From Proteromonas lacertae (taxonomy: Eukaryota > Sar > Bigyra > Opalinata > Proteromonadidae), in NCBI GenBank assembly GCA_002245135.1, contig NGBS01000618.1, positions 18,179 through 82,178 of the forward strand: a stretch of 64,000 bases of DNA, read 5' to 3'. The first letter of the stretch is position 1. Every line of letters begins with the position of its first letter. The position numbers were made by a program, and so were the translations under genes. Of this stretch, positions 12,454 through 26,387 are shown in pieces. The notes under the pieces were generated by a model that worked only from the letters and a program-made list of their open reading frames with translations, ran no database searches and was not told where the DNA came from.

Positions 12454-14726
12454 TCAAGAGAGTTTAGATAGTCGAGATATTTTATTTTTAATCTGAGATG
12501 AAAGACCATTTAATTCATATCTCTTTACTATTGGAGCAGCTAAATAAAATATAATAATCATTATAATAAATACTTTCAATCATTGAATCGAGAAGATCTT
12601 TCATACTTCGATAATAAGATTGAACTGAAGGATTATTATCTCTTTCAAACTGTAAAGCTGTTTCATACATTCGAATTATATCATCTCGAACTATTTTATT
12701 CTATATACATTTAGAATAACAATTAATATATATCATACATTTATATAATTTAATATTCTTATCACGTTGTCATGATCTATTGATAATCCTATATTTATAT
12801 TAACTATATTTCTTGGTTTTAATGATGGAGATATTATTTTACTAGTTACTCTATCTTCTAATTCTGGATTTGGGATTTTATATTCTTCTTCATCTTCATT
12901 ATTATTATTATTATTATCTTTTGATGATTTTATTTGTTGTTTTATATCATCAGGAACAAATGTTGAATCATAAGATGGAGGGTGTTGTGTAGATAATGGA
13001 TCAGAAAATGGAACTTCGATTGTTGATGAAGCTGACGATGGTAAAAAGATCATATTATCAGAGGAGGAGGATGAATCTTCAGGAATTGGAGGAGGTAATT
13101 TGGAGGATTTATCTGAATGGATTAAAGAAGGAGGAGATGGTTCATCACTTTTTATAGCTTTAGATGCATATAATAATGCTGGAGATTGTGAAGCAAGTGG
13201 ATCAGTTGGGATTTGAAATTCTTCACTATCCTCTAATACAGTTGATGGAATATTCTCTGGTTTATCTAAATTTATATCTGATGGATTATATGTTGATTCA
13301 AATGTTGATGAAGATGATGATTTTATTGGATCTTGAATATCTGAAGGAAGAAATGTTCCATCTTTTATTGTTGAATTTCCACCAGCTAATGGATCTAATA
13401 ATAATGTGTTAGATTTATCACCTTCATTGCTATTACTATTTGATGCTAGTGGATCTAATAATGAATTATCTTCATCATCATCTTCATCTTTTTCTTCTTC
13501 TTCCTTTTTTTCTTTCAAAGGATCTTCTAATGGATCAATCATTAATGGAGAATCAGAATTCATACTACCTACCAATGGATCTATTAGAAAATCAGAATTA
13601 GATGATGTTGTCATTGGAGAACTTTCATCACTTCTCTTTTTATACATTTCTTCTATTGCATTGGGATTGGATATACTTCTAGTTATTGTATTTTTGTTTG
13701 GTTGCAGTTTTAAATGGCTTGGTTCAGTTTTTACTTCAACATCTCTTCCACTTTTAGATCGATTTCTATTCTTACTACTTGATACTATCATATCAGATGT
13801 TGACGATTGTATTTGAGTTGATAATGGATAATTCTTCTTTCGATGATGATGATGATGGTGTTTATCATCACTATCACCACTTCCTACACTTTCACTGTGT
13901 TTTATTTTTAAATCTTCAATTTGTAAACTACTACATCTAATGTGAGGCATTGCACTACTATTATTGTTAGTAGGAGTTGTTTTATTTGAATCATTTGAAT
14001 AAATACTGTCATTACTAGCTGTTATATCTATTCCTGTTAAACTACATGATAATCTTTTATTTTCTATTGTTGCAATTGGCTTCTTACGATCTTCAACAGG
14101 TTCTGGAGTTGATACATTGCTTTTATATTTCATATCCATAACTGATATGTCAAATTTAAAGATTATTGGAGGTAATTGTATTAATGGATCTAATTTACAT
14201 GCTTCTTTTCTTAAAGTTTCTAATCCTTCTTCATAACTTAGCTATAATAATATATACAAATAATCTATACTTTATTTCTTTCATCAAAGTCGATTTGGTA
14301 TAAAACTTCATATAAATGAGATATTTCTACTAGTTTCTTTGCTTTTGACTATTTCTTTATAAGATAATAAATATACCTGTGATGATTTTAAACTAAAAAA
14401 ACTCTTCAAAGATTCAGTAACTGAGTTTATTCCATTCTTTAAACCATCTACACATTCATTATATGGTGGATGGTGTTGTGAAGCATAAAAACACGTTAAT
14501 TCTTGTAAATATCCATCAATCTAAATAAAGAGACAAAAATATACTTTTGGTGATTTAGGAGTGTCTTTTAATATTTTTAATAAATATAACATAATTGAGT
14601 GACTAATTCTTTTATCCTTTTTATATGCCTTTACTAGTTTTATGTAAGGATTAATAAAACTAATCTCACCTGGTGGATTTTCCTATGTTCAATATATACA
14701 ATATAAGATACTAGTGTCTTATTCAT
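12454..14726 (-). CDS. Protein with repeated Asp-Pro-Leu motifs and a MIT-like C-terminal helical region
   Basis: Seven exons give 700 aa: 14726-14700, 14682-14545, 14520-14377, 14348-14271, 14241-12739, 12700-12574, 12539-12454. The first ~190 residues are helical with no family I recognise. A ~400-residue Ser/Asn/Asp-rich disordered middle contains a His run and at least six DPL motifs (IDPLV, IDPLE, EDPLK, LDPLA twice, TDPLA, SDPLS). The last ~70 residues, around YETALQFERDNNPSVQSYYR, look like a MIT-type three-helix bundle, as found in ESCRT/Vps4-linked proteins; this is inference. Recurrent DPL/DPW-type motifs in endocytic adaptors bind clathrin-adaptor ears, so a membrane-traffic role is possible. 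The first intron would be only 17 nt, so the true start may differ; the 24-, 28-, 29-, 34- and 38-nt introns are better supported by frame continuity. Confidence 0.6.
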
Positions 14727-15052
14727 TCCTAAATATTCTCTTTAATAAATTAACACTACTTAAAACAGAATATCGAAAAACAAAAATCAGATTCTCGAAC
14801 TTAAGCTTGACTTAAGTATTTTTTCAATTTCAAAAATATGTTAGTGTTAATGTGGTTGTTTAACTTCATTCTCATCAGCTTAATGACAATTATGTGGTTT
14901 TAAGATGGATTATGATCGTATAACGTAAATGAGTAGATGTAATTGAAATCGTTTAGTATTATCACCACAAACATGGTAGAAAAGAAAATATCAGTATTAT
15001 CAATTAATTTTAACAGAATATATGTATTTCAAATAATAAAAAATATATAAAT
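14727..15052. other. Intergenic gap, no gene seen
   Basis: This AT-rich spacer lies between the 5' end of the DPL-motif gene and the 3' end of IFT80, both on the minus strand. I see no open frame, RNA gene or element end in it. Control sequences of the DPL-motif gene are presumably here but no motif stands out. Confidence 0.5.
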
Positions 15053-17314
15053 TTACTTGGATGATTGTTTCTGAGTTTCTTCTTCATGTATCTTCACTTT
15101 CAAACTCTTGATTTCATCTTCATTCACTGTTACTTTCTTACCTTCTTCAATATACGAAGGAATTGTCTCAGCCATATTAATCTGTTTCAAATATCTATTT
15201 CTATAATACAATACTATATTTGAATATTTTCCAGCTTTCTGAGCTATCTCCATTGCATGTTCCCATCTAAATAATCGAATATTCATCTTAATAGCTCTAT
15301 AAGTCAATGGAGGATAATGTTGTAATAACATAGCTTCAGCTTCTTCTGGTCTTCTTTGATATAAGGATAATTCAGCATTCTTTACTGTATCATTTGGTAA
15401 ATTCATTATATATAATATATAACTCTGTTTAGCTACTTCACCAAGGCAAGCTAAAGCTTGTTCTGCTCTATTTAATTGATTATTACCAATTGCCATTGCA
15501 GCTAAAGTAGCCCATAATGCTTCTGACTCTACAAATCGACATAATCTAATTGCACCATCCCATTTACCTGTTACTATTAAATCATACAATATAGCAGGAT
15601 AAGGTGAAACACTTGTAGATATTAAACCGCCATTTTGATTCTTTATTGTTAATTGATTACCAGTAAATGAATATATTTCAGGTGATTTTCCTAGATATAT
15701 ATCATATCTTGTTTCTATTGTTTTCTCTAATAGATCTTTATCAATATAAATAATCTTTGGATAATAGAAACTTTCTATTTTACCATCACTTAAAGCAATC
15801 AACATATTACTGTTAGTTGCCCAACTTATACTATCAACCATTGATAATAGTTTAAATGGTTTATTCTTACTAATATTAGATATATATAATTCTCTATTTA
15901 CATCTATATAAGCTATCATTCTTTCTTTATCTTTCCATTGACTTAATGCTATTTCTTCTATATTATGAGGATGAAATAAACCATTTCCTAAAGGTTTACC
16001 ACTACTTACATCAAAGAAACGAATAGTTTTATTATCACTTCGATCTATTACACCTAATATATCAGAACTCAAACTGATTGTCTTATTATTTAAGAATTGA
16101 GTTTGTAATCCTTTAAATCTAGGTGAAGATGTTACTCTTCCTTCATAACTCATTATTTGAATACCATTTGTATTATCTACTAACACAAAACTAGTCTCAC
16201 CAGGTATAATTAAACTACAACTGTATCTCAAATCAAATGAATGAGGAGAAGTCCAATTACCACATTCATATATAAAACATTGAGTTGATGTTGCTACAAC
16301 TAAATGATCATAACTCATTGCCATTTCCACTATTCTATCACGATATTCCAATTCTTCTTTACTACCATTATTACTATCAATTATTTGAATTGTTCTACTA
16401 TCTGTTTCTTCTACTGTTAAGGATTTCCATTGTAATTTTCTTCCAATTGCATATGCTACAAGCATTGAACCTGTACCACAAGCACAACCTAATACAGTAC
16501 CATCTGTACTCCAGCACATATCAAAGGGAGATCCATCTTCTATTGCTTGTCTTGCACTACAGAATCCATTATGTTCACATAATCTCAATGAACCAAAACA
16601 ACCAACTACAAATTGATCACCTGATGGTTTCCAAGATACTGATGTGATTACATTGTCTACTAAAGAACTTTGATATAATAATCGACCATATGGATCCCAT
16701 ATCTTATATCTACAATCTTCACCACCTGAGATTATTAGATTATTTACTGAATTCCAGTCAACTTTCATTATTACGCCATCATGAGCTTTCCAACGTAATT
16801 GTCTAGCTGCATTTTGTAAACCTTTGATTAATAAATCTTTTCCTGAAGCAATAACCATTTGATCTCCATCTCCACCCCAAGAGAAGGAATATACTGAATT
16901 GGGTAATTGTGCTATTACTGCTCTTGCCATACCTGTTTTTGACCATGCTTTTACTTGACCATCTTCACCACAAGACACAATTGCTCCTCCATCCATACTC
17001 CACTTTACATTAATAACAGCTCCACGATGTGCATCTACTTTCTTTTCCTCTCTACCACTTTTGTTTACTATTCTGTAAGTACCATCAGTACAACCGACTA
17101 AAAATATGTCTGAAGAGCTAGCTCCATGTGTTGGATACCAATCAATTGATGTGATACAACTATCTAAACTACAAACTGATCCTAAGTTTTGACCATCAAT
17201 ATCCCAACGATATATTGTTTGATCATCAGAACCTGTGTAATATTCATTTGATGGGCTGAAACAGATTGCTGTTGCCATATCTGTATGGCATCTCTTACCT
17301 TTTCTAACATTCAT
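15053..17314 (-). CDS. IFT80: Intraflagellar transport protein IFT80 (IFT-B, WD40 + C-terminal helical)
   Basis: A single uninterrupted frame of 753 aa, close to the ~770 aa usual for IFT80. The N-terminal half carries WD40 repeats; conserved stretches include GEDGQVKAWSKTGM, WKAHDGVIMKVDWNSVN and GGEDCRYKIWDPYGRLLY, which match IFT80 specifically rather than WD proteins in general. The middle holds a second propeller, and the C-terminus has helical repeats starting with the conserved YPAILYDL and RLCRFVESEALWA stretches. IFT80 belongs to the IFT-B train that moves cargo outward along the axoneme, so the organism builds cilia or flagella. It is unusual here in having no intron. The ATG at 17314 follows a non-coding gap of ~270 bp before the LRR gene. 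Confidence 0.95.
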   Translation of the reverse strand: MNVRKGKRCHTDMATAICFSPSNEYYTGSDDQTIYRWDIDGQNLGSVCSLDSCITSIDWYPTHGASSSDIFLVGCTDGTYRIVNKSGREEKKVDAHRGAVINVKWSMDGGAIVSCGEDGQVKAWSKTGMARAVIAQLPNSVYSFSWGGDGDQMVIASGKDLLIKGLQNAARQLRWKAHDGVIMKVDWNSVNNLIISGGEDCRYKIWDPYGRLLYQSSLVDNVITSVSWKPSGDQFVVGCFGSLRLCEHNGFCSARQAIEDGSPFDMCWSTDGTVLGCACGTGSMLVAYAIGRKLQWKSLTVEETDSRTIQIIDSNNGSKEELEYRDRIVEMAMSYDHLVVATSTQCFIYECGNWTSPHSFDLRYSCSLIIPGETSFVLVDNTNGIQIMSYEGRVTSSPRFKGLQTQFLNNKTISLSSDILGVIDRSDNKTIRFFDVSSGKPLGNGLFHPHNIEEIALSQWKDKERMIAYIDVNRELYISNISKNKPFKLLSMVDSISWATNSNMLIALSDGKIESFYYPKIIYIDKDLLEKTIETRYDIYLGKSPEIYSFTGNQLTIKNQNGGLISTSVSPYPAILYDLIVTGKWDGAIRLCRFVESEALWATLAAMAIGNNQLNRAEQALACLGEVAKQSYILYIMNLPNDTVKNAELSLYQRRPEEAEAMLLQHYPPLTYRAIKMNIRLFRWEHAMEIAQKAGKYSNIVLYYRNRYLKQINMAETIPSYIEEGKKVTVNEDEIKSLKVKIHEEETQKQSSK

Positions 17315-17580
17315 TATTACTTTTAAAAAATCAAAATAGATTAGGCTTAAACTAATAAGAATGAATATAAAAATAAGCCTCGAGCGTTTTTTGAATTTTG
17401 AATTTTAAAGCTGTTTTTCTCTTGTTGTAAACCATATTGAACCGTGTTTTATATTTTTATGGACAATATAAGATGAAACAGAGGTATAATTGAGTAAAAA
17501 TTAGTGGAATAAGAAGAAATGTGAGATAGTACAATTACTACCCAAAAAATGTTATTAAGCGATAGAAGCAGTTATTATAA

Positions 17581-18731
17581 TTAAATTTCACTAAAAATGT
17601 TGATGTTATGGTTTGGATGTGACATTTTCATTCCTTGTACTAACTCCAACTTGTTTATTATTCCATTATTACGATTAATCCATAATTTATCAAGTAATGG
17701 ACAACTACATAAAGAAGTTTTCATGAATGCTGACACATTATCTGTAATTTTGTTTTCTTGAAGATTTAGAGTTAATAGATTGGGTATACAGTAGCAATTC
17801 TCACAAAATATTTCAACGTCATCGTCTTCTAAATCACATTCTAGAAAAATATAGGTTATATGTAGTATAATACTTCTCAAATCAAGATACATAAGATTTG
17901 AAATGTTTGAAAGACTAGCGCTTAAATATTTAATACCTCCAGATAAGTTATTATTGCTTAATCCTAACATTTTCAAAGATGGAATATATTTGAAATCTTT
18001 TGACAATTCTCTTAAGCCAAGTGATGTAATCTTATTGTTAGAAAGCCACAGATTTTGTAGATTTGGTAAGTATTGAAATAGACATAATGAATTGAAGCAT
18101 ATTTCATTTGTTAGATTGTTACTTTGTAAGTCTAAATAGGTAAGATTTCTAAAATGAGATAATCTATAACACAAATAATCCACTCCTTTCTTTCCAATTT
18201 TTTCTATTTAAAAAGTAGTTATATATTATACTACCACTAAATATCATTTCGTTACAACAATTATCAATAACATTTACTATATACAAACTATAAAAAATAG
18301 TATTATATACTCTTTTTCTTATTAAAGAATTTACTCTCTAACAATAACTGGAACATTCTTTCATTTTCATAGCAATCCCATTGATGTGGTTCTACATTCT
18401 TTAATATTTCTTCTTCTATAGTATCGTTATTGTCATTTAACATTATTTTTTCTTCATAATCATTATTGATTATTCTGATTACTTCATTCTCTGAAAGATT
18501 GTATAATTGATATAATGTATTTTGATTAATGATATTTCTTTCTTTCTTTTCTAAGGCTATAACGTTTTCATTTTCACTATTAACTGTTATATTAATTCTC
18601 ATTAGCGCCGAGAGATGTAATTTATTCAACAGTTTTACAAATTCGATTAAGCATAGCAATTTACTGTGTTTATTAACTACTCCTTTAATTGAGTTGAAGT
18701 TGATGGTATTAAAATCATTGTTCTGTTGCAT
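17581..18731 (-). CDS. Leucine-rich-repeat (RNI-like) protein
   Basis: Two exons, 18731-18311 and 18203-17581, join in phase across a 107-nt intron to give 347 aa. The first ~140 residues are charged and non-repetitive with an ATG at 18731. The second exon contains RNI-type leucine-rich repeats of ~28 residues (IGKKGVDYLCYRLSHFRNL, then LDLQSNNLT, LWLSNNKIT, LGLSNNNLS, LNLQENKIT), each with the L-x-x-N pattern. Such repeats form a curved binding surface; the family includes RanGAP-like and many protist scaffold proteins, and no enzymatic region is seen. One repeat near 17850 is less regular. The function is unknown. It is divergent from KNTC1, whose start lies ~125 bp away, so the two may share a promoter region (18732-18855). 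Confidence 0.75.
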
Positions 18732-18855
18732 TGTACAGGATAAATAATTTTTTATAAATGATAGTTAATCTTTTCAGCTTTATAATCAAAAAATAAATAT
18801 TCTGAAACGAATAGATTTTTGAAACAAATTTCAAAAATTAATTAGATTAATAAAG

Positions 18856-21631
18856 ATGGAGATAGATGGAGAAACCTATAACAGTAATAATGAGCAAGAG
18901 TATAACGACAAAGTCTACTTTTATTCAATAGATATTCAACTTATCCGTTGATCACACTTGAAAGACCACTTAACCGTATGGGTTATTAGAATATCATTTT
19001 TTTATTTAGAATATGCAATCGTATCTGTTGCAGCAGAAGGAGGTTCAGATGAAATAATCACTTATATACAGAATAATCAACTAAAGCTGTTAGTTATTCC
19101 ATTTACTAAGAATAATGACATATTATTATCAAAGAAATCCTCTTATGCAATTAATTTGTCATCTGAAGTAACAGTATAATCTTGTTTTATTAACTATAAA
19201 TTATAGAAAATAGAATGGGATGAATCAGGTATTTATTGCTTAATTGGTGATAAAAGCGGTTGTTTGACTATAATTGACAAAAATGGAAGAATTATAACTT
19301 CTTATCATATTAAATTGAATTGGTATATAATATATTATTTATAATAATTAGTGAAATAATCGATATAAAACTAGTTAAGGTAAATGAAGAAGTATTAATA
19401 TTTGCAATCCTATCAGATTTGTCATTATATGTACTGAAAGGGTTTAACCAAATAAATAACATGATATCAGGTGAAAAAATCAAATTTGAAGAAGAAAGTT
19501 TTAAAGTATCAGATGAATTTACAACTATTGAAAATATGGTGGTGAGGATAGTGAATAGCGAAATTGTTGTATTAATAAATGGAGAAGGAGAATATAAAAT
19601 AGGATTATATCTATATACTCAAAGTCAACTTTGTTTTTATAATGGAATTAATAGTGAGTTAATAGAATCAAAAGTTTTATCTGTTTCAATCTCAAATAAT
19701 AGTAAATTCATTTATATCCTTGTAAATTCTGGAATATTATATTTATATGATATATATACATTATTGTATATGTATGAATGGAAGTATAATAATTATATAT
19801 CATTTATATTTTCAATTTAGCACTTCATTTACTTCGTTTCATATAATGCCAGATAGTAGTGATGAAAATCTATTTATGGCTAAAGATAAGGTATTATAAA
19901 AGAATAATTATATATATATATATATTATAAATAGTCATCAGTTATAATTGGAACAATAAATGGAATGAAATTAATAACAAAAATATGTTATAATAACTAT
20001 ATAAATTACTTTACACCATCATTTTCGAATAATAATCATTATTATATTTGGAGTATTGATTCATTAGGAGCCTATAACATTAACGTTTGTTATGAAACAA
20101 ATCCATTACAAAGAATAAAAGTAAAATTCATTGTGTTTATGATATAAAATATATATAGATTCTATTACGTCAAGGAAATGAATTACTTTCATTTCAATTA
20201 TCAGAAGAGAATAACATTCCAAAGGAAATAGTGTATAGATGTTATGCTGAAATAACCAAAGAGAAGATAGAAAATAATCAAGAGAGTATAATATTCCAAT
20301 TAATTATAAACTGTTTGTAGAATATGATGATAATAAAGTGAAGAATATATTGAATCAATTAACTGATATTGAATATGTCATAGACTATTGTATTAATGTA
20401 TATATACATATAATATTCTTTATGCTATTATTCTCTTGTATAGATAATACTGCCAGTCAGAAAAGACACTGAAAGTATGTTATATTATGCATCTGAAAGA
20501 TGGACTTCCTTCCAAAACAAAGAAAAAGATATACAATATTATGATATTAAAACAAAGTTAGAAATATCATTTTTATAGCAATGCACTGTGTTTTAGTTTA
20601 ATTAACCGTATATTTTTAATCGACTTTAGTAAGATGGGGAACTTATTATATTCTATCTGATAATGAGATGTTTAGTCCTCAGAATTGGCATATTTTCAAT
20701 AGTCAAGACATTGAAGAGAAACTAATTACATTCATTGAGGAAGGTAATATTAGAAACTCAATACTGATATGGAGAAGACATTTAAAAGAGTTTGAGAATT
20801 GTTCAATTCCTGATAATTTTATTAATTCAATATTATCATTACTACCGCAGAATATTTCACCAAGTAGTTATAGTTCATGGTTAAAACATGAAGTATTACC
20901 TCATATGAATAAAGAAGAAAGATATGTATAAATATATATATATAGATAATATTATATGTATAGAACTTTGCTGAATGGGTAATGAATAAAGCAATAACAT
21001 ATTCACAATCATATGATTTTAATAATGCTTTATTATTAACTGGAATATTCTATAATAACAACAACAGTAATACTGATATTCATTACTATAAAACAGCTGG
21101 TGAAATGATTAGAGATTATAATTTATCAACAAACATATCATTCGTAAATCAAGATAATAATGATGGTATAATGTCATGTTATGTTGTTATAGATATTGAA
21201 CTTCAAATACTCTCACTTCATAACACATTGAATGATTTAAATGAATTGAAAAGAAACTATAATATTGTACTTTCTCCTAATAATATATTATCAATTAATG
21301 ATATTTGTATTGCAATGATTGATAGAGTTACTGCGAATGAATTGTTGGTAGATGAAATATCTATTAATATTAAACCATACTGTGAAAAACATGGTTTAAA
21401 TTATGAAATGATTATGTTAGATTATGTTAAACAAATGATATTGAAATCTTCAACTAATTTCATCGTGGAAAGAGGGATTTTGTTGTGTAAAATGATTGAA
21501 TCTATTGAAATAAAAACTCGTATATATGTTGTAGTTAATTGTATATAGAATGTAGTATAATCTTGATTGATAACTACAGCAAACAATATCCATATCTCAT
21601 TCAACTTCTAATTGAAGATCTTCAAATATAT

Positions 21632-21676
<45 letters not shown>

Positions 21677-24600
21677 CGTTTTATGTAATTGAATAGGATG
21701 TTATTAGTGAAGAAGCCCGTAAACACATAATAGAACAAAGTCATTATATATCATTACATCTCTTACTTTCAAAATATAATATAAACCATTCACAGTATGA
21801 TATTAGTGATAAAACATCTACTTTAATGGTTATTAATTACATTTTATCTCAAGTACAATCTCCAGAAGTTTTAAATGATGCATTGTTGCTTATTCCTATA
21901 TATCCTTCCATTCACATTATTGATGTTTACTCACAATACATATTCAATATTATTAGTATGTTATATATAATTAATTAATATTTAAATGTATATAGATTCA
22001 TCAAATGGAATGTTATTGTTATATATAAATCCAGATAATTTAGAGAATAGAACAAATTTCATTTATCAAACAATTAGATGTTTATCACCATCTTTGATAA
22101 TTGAATTATACAACATACTACATCAGTATTTCATAGAACTAACATCAAATATGAATAATATTACATGCAATACAGGATATATTTTAAATGCAGATGATAT
22201 TGAAGAATATAAGTTATACAATGAAATATTATACAGATTATTATCAATATTATTAAATGATGATAATGTTCAAAAATATATCAATTCAATTCCCAACTAT
22301 AATTCTCATGTAAATATGAAAGCTCAAAATGTATTAAAGTCTCTCTATCAGTTAATTGATAAATATCATATGTATATAATACTATATTATTGTTTAGAGT
22401 AATATCATACTGTGATATATTAAGCTACAAGACAAAGTGTTTGGTACTTTCAAAATATATTGATAGAATAGCAAAAGATAACATAAACATTGTTGAATTA
22501 ATCAATTTGGCTGATATATTGAGTTTATCTACAACAGAATTATATGTTAAACTCTCTCAAATTAATATTATGTATGGATTATTATATACATCTATAATAG
22601 ATCTGGAGAGTATGATCAAGTGTTTGAATATATAAAGAAACTGTCAATTAATGATCCAGATAACGCACATTTCTATAAAGATATCTGCTTATCACTCATT
22701 ATTACAGCGTTTAGTATTTCTTTTATGTTTTATATTTGATATAGAGAATCAAAGGAATTATAGCTATTTACCACTCAGTAAATTCTCTGATTGTGCATTA
22801 TATTTGGTAATAAACTATCTATTAACATGTAAGAATGAGAATATATCTGAAGCAATATTAATATACCAATCAATTACCTATTTCAATTCATTTCTTTCAC
22901 TTTGCGATACTGTTGATGAGAACGAAATAGATTGGGATAAGTATATATGTTATTATTATCTTTCTTATAGTGATGCAATTGATTTATTTACTGAACCACA
23001 GGTAACTACACCATCTAATGCACTTTTATCTCATTCAAATCAATCAGATAATCCATTATATGAAAGTAATTATTATGTTGAAGATACAATGATGTTAAAA
23101 ATCAATGAAGGAATGATGTTAGCAGTAAAATGTTTTGCAACATCAATCAAATCAAATTCTTCAAGTAATAACAATAGTAATAGTAATGACTTGATTGATT
23201 TTGTTAATTATTTGTCAGATAATAGAGCACATCAATTATCAATATCAGTTCTATCTAGTTTTGGTAATTTGAAAGATATTACAACATATTTACCTGATTT
23301 ATTGAGTCTATTATCTCAGAAAGTGTTGAATTGGAGAATTAATGATATTTCATTGACTCTAGCTTATATGTTACCACTGAATAGTGAAAAAGGATATAAA
23401 TTATATGAGAAAAGTATAGAGAATATAGATTTTGATTTTAAGTATATATATATATATATATATTTCTTCTTTTATATCATTTTGATAGTCGATTATTCAA
23501 AATATCTTGTCTTGGAATTGATTTGAGTAGTTATTGGGGATTAGAAGACTTATGTTCATCATGCAATGACATGAGAATCAATTCATTTTGGTGTAAACAT
23601 GTATAAATATACTTAATAATATATATGAATAGTTTATAAATTGGGGAGTTCAATTCAATCTATCAAAGTTTGATGATATACCTTATCTCAATACATTATT
23701 ATTACCACTTCTAGAAAATACAAACTATGATTTGACATTACCTAAGTTGTTTGTGAAGAATAAAGCATTAGAGCTTAATACATTATACTTTGTTTTTATT
23801 AGATCCGTTTTGATAAATCCAACACAACATGATTATATTGAATTATGTGAACCAATAATCAGTATAATGAATGAAAACAGTGTAAATAGTATTCTTTTTT
23901 CTGTTATTACAGAAGTTGATGTATTTAGTAATCTTTTATCACTCTTATAGGGATATGATTATCAAAGATTATTATGGATTGCTGAAAAGTTGAATGAATT
24001 AAATCAGAATAATGAAATAATCGAAAGACATATAGAAATTTTGAATATTCTCTACAATCTATCAACAACAATGGAAAATGGTGAATATAAATACAGAAGA
24101 ATCAATTATCATGAGTTAACTAAAGATCCTTGGCCAATCTTAAAAACTGTTTTAACTCCTCAAACATTTGATGATTTAATGACTTTAGCTTTGTCTTTAG
24201 AAATATCTTTGGATGATATTTATATATTCTTAGTAAATCAATCCACAAATGTTCAGTATATATATATTACATTATTACTATATTATTAGAAATGGAAAAT
24301 TACCTGAAGCAAAGACATTAGTTTCATATATTTCTCAGATTCAAGAGTATATATATATATATATAATGTTTAATTGTTATGATTAATAGTGTGTATAAAT
24401 CAATTGATTTACTTTTGTCTTTATTACAGAAATACCCAATTAATAATGATAAGATAGAATTATATGAGTATTATATTATATATATATGATTAAATATTTA
24501 TTATAGTATGTTAATTAAAACTATTCAACCGATGATAGTAAAAGAATGCAAATGTCCAATAAAACTAGAAGATGTAACAAGAAGTAAAAAGTGTGATTTT

Positions 24601-26278
24601 CTTCAATTATTGCTAAAGAGATTGAATCTACCAGAATATAATGATGTAGTATCAACAAATAATATAAATATTGACAAATTGATATTTGATTTGTATATGA
24701 ATTATTCATCACAAGCAGGGAGAGAACTGATTGAACATGATAGATCGTATATATATATAATATTTTATGTGAATAGTAAATTATGTGATTTGAATGATTC
24801 TAACAGTGTAGGATTAGTATCAATTCACAATATTGTGGATCAAATATCAATTGAATGGTCCAAAGATGCTGAAAATTACAGAAATATCTGTTTAGACAGA
24901 TTTTTATCTTATGACTATGAAACACTAATAGCTAATAAAGGAAACAACATATTAGAATTATCATACTATGAGAATATGAAAATAATAAATGAGAATATTT
25001 GTTATGCTGTTTTATATATTTTATCTCATGATAGAGATAATAGTGATATCTTATATGAAAATGGTAAAATATTAGCAAGAAAAGCTTATAATGAGAATAT
25101 ATGTTATAAAGAGAGAGTAATTGCTTTACAGTGTCTGTTTTTACTCTGTCCTTCAAATGTGATTGAGATATTAATGGACAAACCAATTAATGAAGTTCAT
25201 ATGTATTGGCAGTACTGTAAGTATGATTATTATTATTAATTGTTATTATTGTTTATAGTTATTTATCAGTGTTAGAAGAAAAGAAATTGACATATTCATA
25301 TGATGAAATAACATCAATTGATAAAGAATATCTAATAAGTGGAATATTGAGAGATTATCCAAATGATGCTGAATTGGTAAATATGGTAACACAAATGCTA
25401 TTAGATTTCAACATTAAGAATATATCTTTTTATAATTGTTGTTAATCATTCTTCTAATCTGATTTCTTTAATTAAGAGTTTACCTTAAAATATGGATTAA
25501 TGTGTTTAAGAAATTAGTCAATTTGAGACAATATCGTTTGATAATAAAGATAATGATAGAATTAACCAAAACAGAATTAATAGAATCATATTCTCCTTTA
25601 TCTGATTTGTGGAATCAAATATTACAGAAACTAATACAAGAAATATGTAAACAATACCAAAACAGTATGAATAACATAGAGTATAAGTGTGAAGCAAATC
25701 ATTTACTTAATAAGATAATAATCATCTGTGAATCAAATCCATTCCTATTGAAAATGAATATATTGTCAATGATAAAAACACTCGTTAATATTGGAGATGA
25801 TTTTATCCCAATTGTTGTTAGATTATCATTGTTAATCCCTTCAATTAAAGGAAGAATAGATGTATTAAATCAATTTGTGAATAAAGGATATTATATAGAA
25901 GTATTATATGGATTAAGTAATGGAGTAAGTGAGATATCTTTAACAGAGAATTCAATAGAGTTGAATTTGATTCATAAGATATATGATGAAATAAATAAGC
26001 AGAAACTGTTCTATATGATTCAACCAACTCAGTTTTATTCAGATTTTGTAGATTATTTGATATTCACTAATTCAATAGATTTTATCATTGAAAATTTTGT
26101 ATGTAATGGAAATATTGATGATGCAATTGGATTATTGAATAATTATAATGAGAAGAATGAAAATAAAGAAATGTCAATGACAAATAACAAGAATACAACA
26201 AGACTTCAACTATTGAAAGAGTTTATAACCGAATCTCAACTTTTAAGTAATAATCTATTATCTTTATTACCTTTCTAA
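18856..26278 (+). CDS. KNTC1: Kinetochore-associated protein KNTC1 / Rough deal (ROD)
   Basis: Many short exons on the plus strand, separated by AT-rich introns. The N-terminal part reads as a beta-propeller (LIGDKSGCLTIIDKNGR; DIYTLLYMYEW, as in ROD). Then come helical repeats with ROD-like stretches at 20668-20931 (IWRRHLKEFENC...WLKHEVLPH), 24100-24240 (DPWPILKTVLTPQTFDDLM...SLDDIY) and 25110-25210 (ERVIALQCLFLLCPSNVIE). The last long exon (25502-26278) ends in SLLPF. ROD with ZW10 and Zwilch forms the RZZ complex, which recruits dynein and Mad1/Mad2 to kinetochores. The exact start and several 5' splice sites are unresolved: frames from the ATG at 18856 and from the exon near 18990 do not join simply. 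Bases from 24933 onward are duplicated in the right palindrome arm. A (TA)n tract near 21637-21674 lies in an intron. Confidence 0.82.
21637..21674. repeat. (TA)n microsatellite in a KNTC1 intron
   Basis: About 19 uninterrupted TA units lie just after a GT donor and well before the next coding exon at ~21700. Shorter TA runs mark many other introns of this gene. Confidence 0.9.
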
Positions 26279-26387
26279 CTTGTAATCGATATTTGATATT
26301 GTTATTTTTGTTGTTTATAAAGCTTATTCAAAATAGAAATGAAAAACGCTCATATTTTCATTAATTGTCCAAATCACTTTTTGAAAT

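Noticed and set aside
13406-13816. 136-aa plus-strand frame with serine runs
   Set aside because: Antisense of the DPL-motif gene; the serine runs mirror its acidic and Ser-rich codons.
16285-16647. 120-aa plus-strand frame inside IFT80
   Set aside because: Antisense shadow of a strongly conserved gene.
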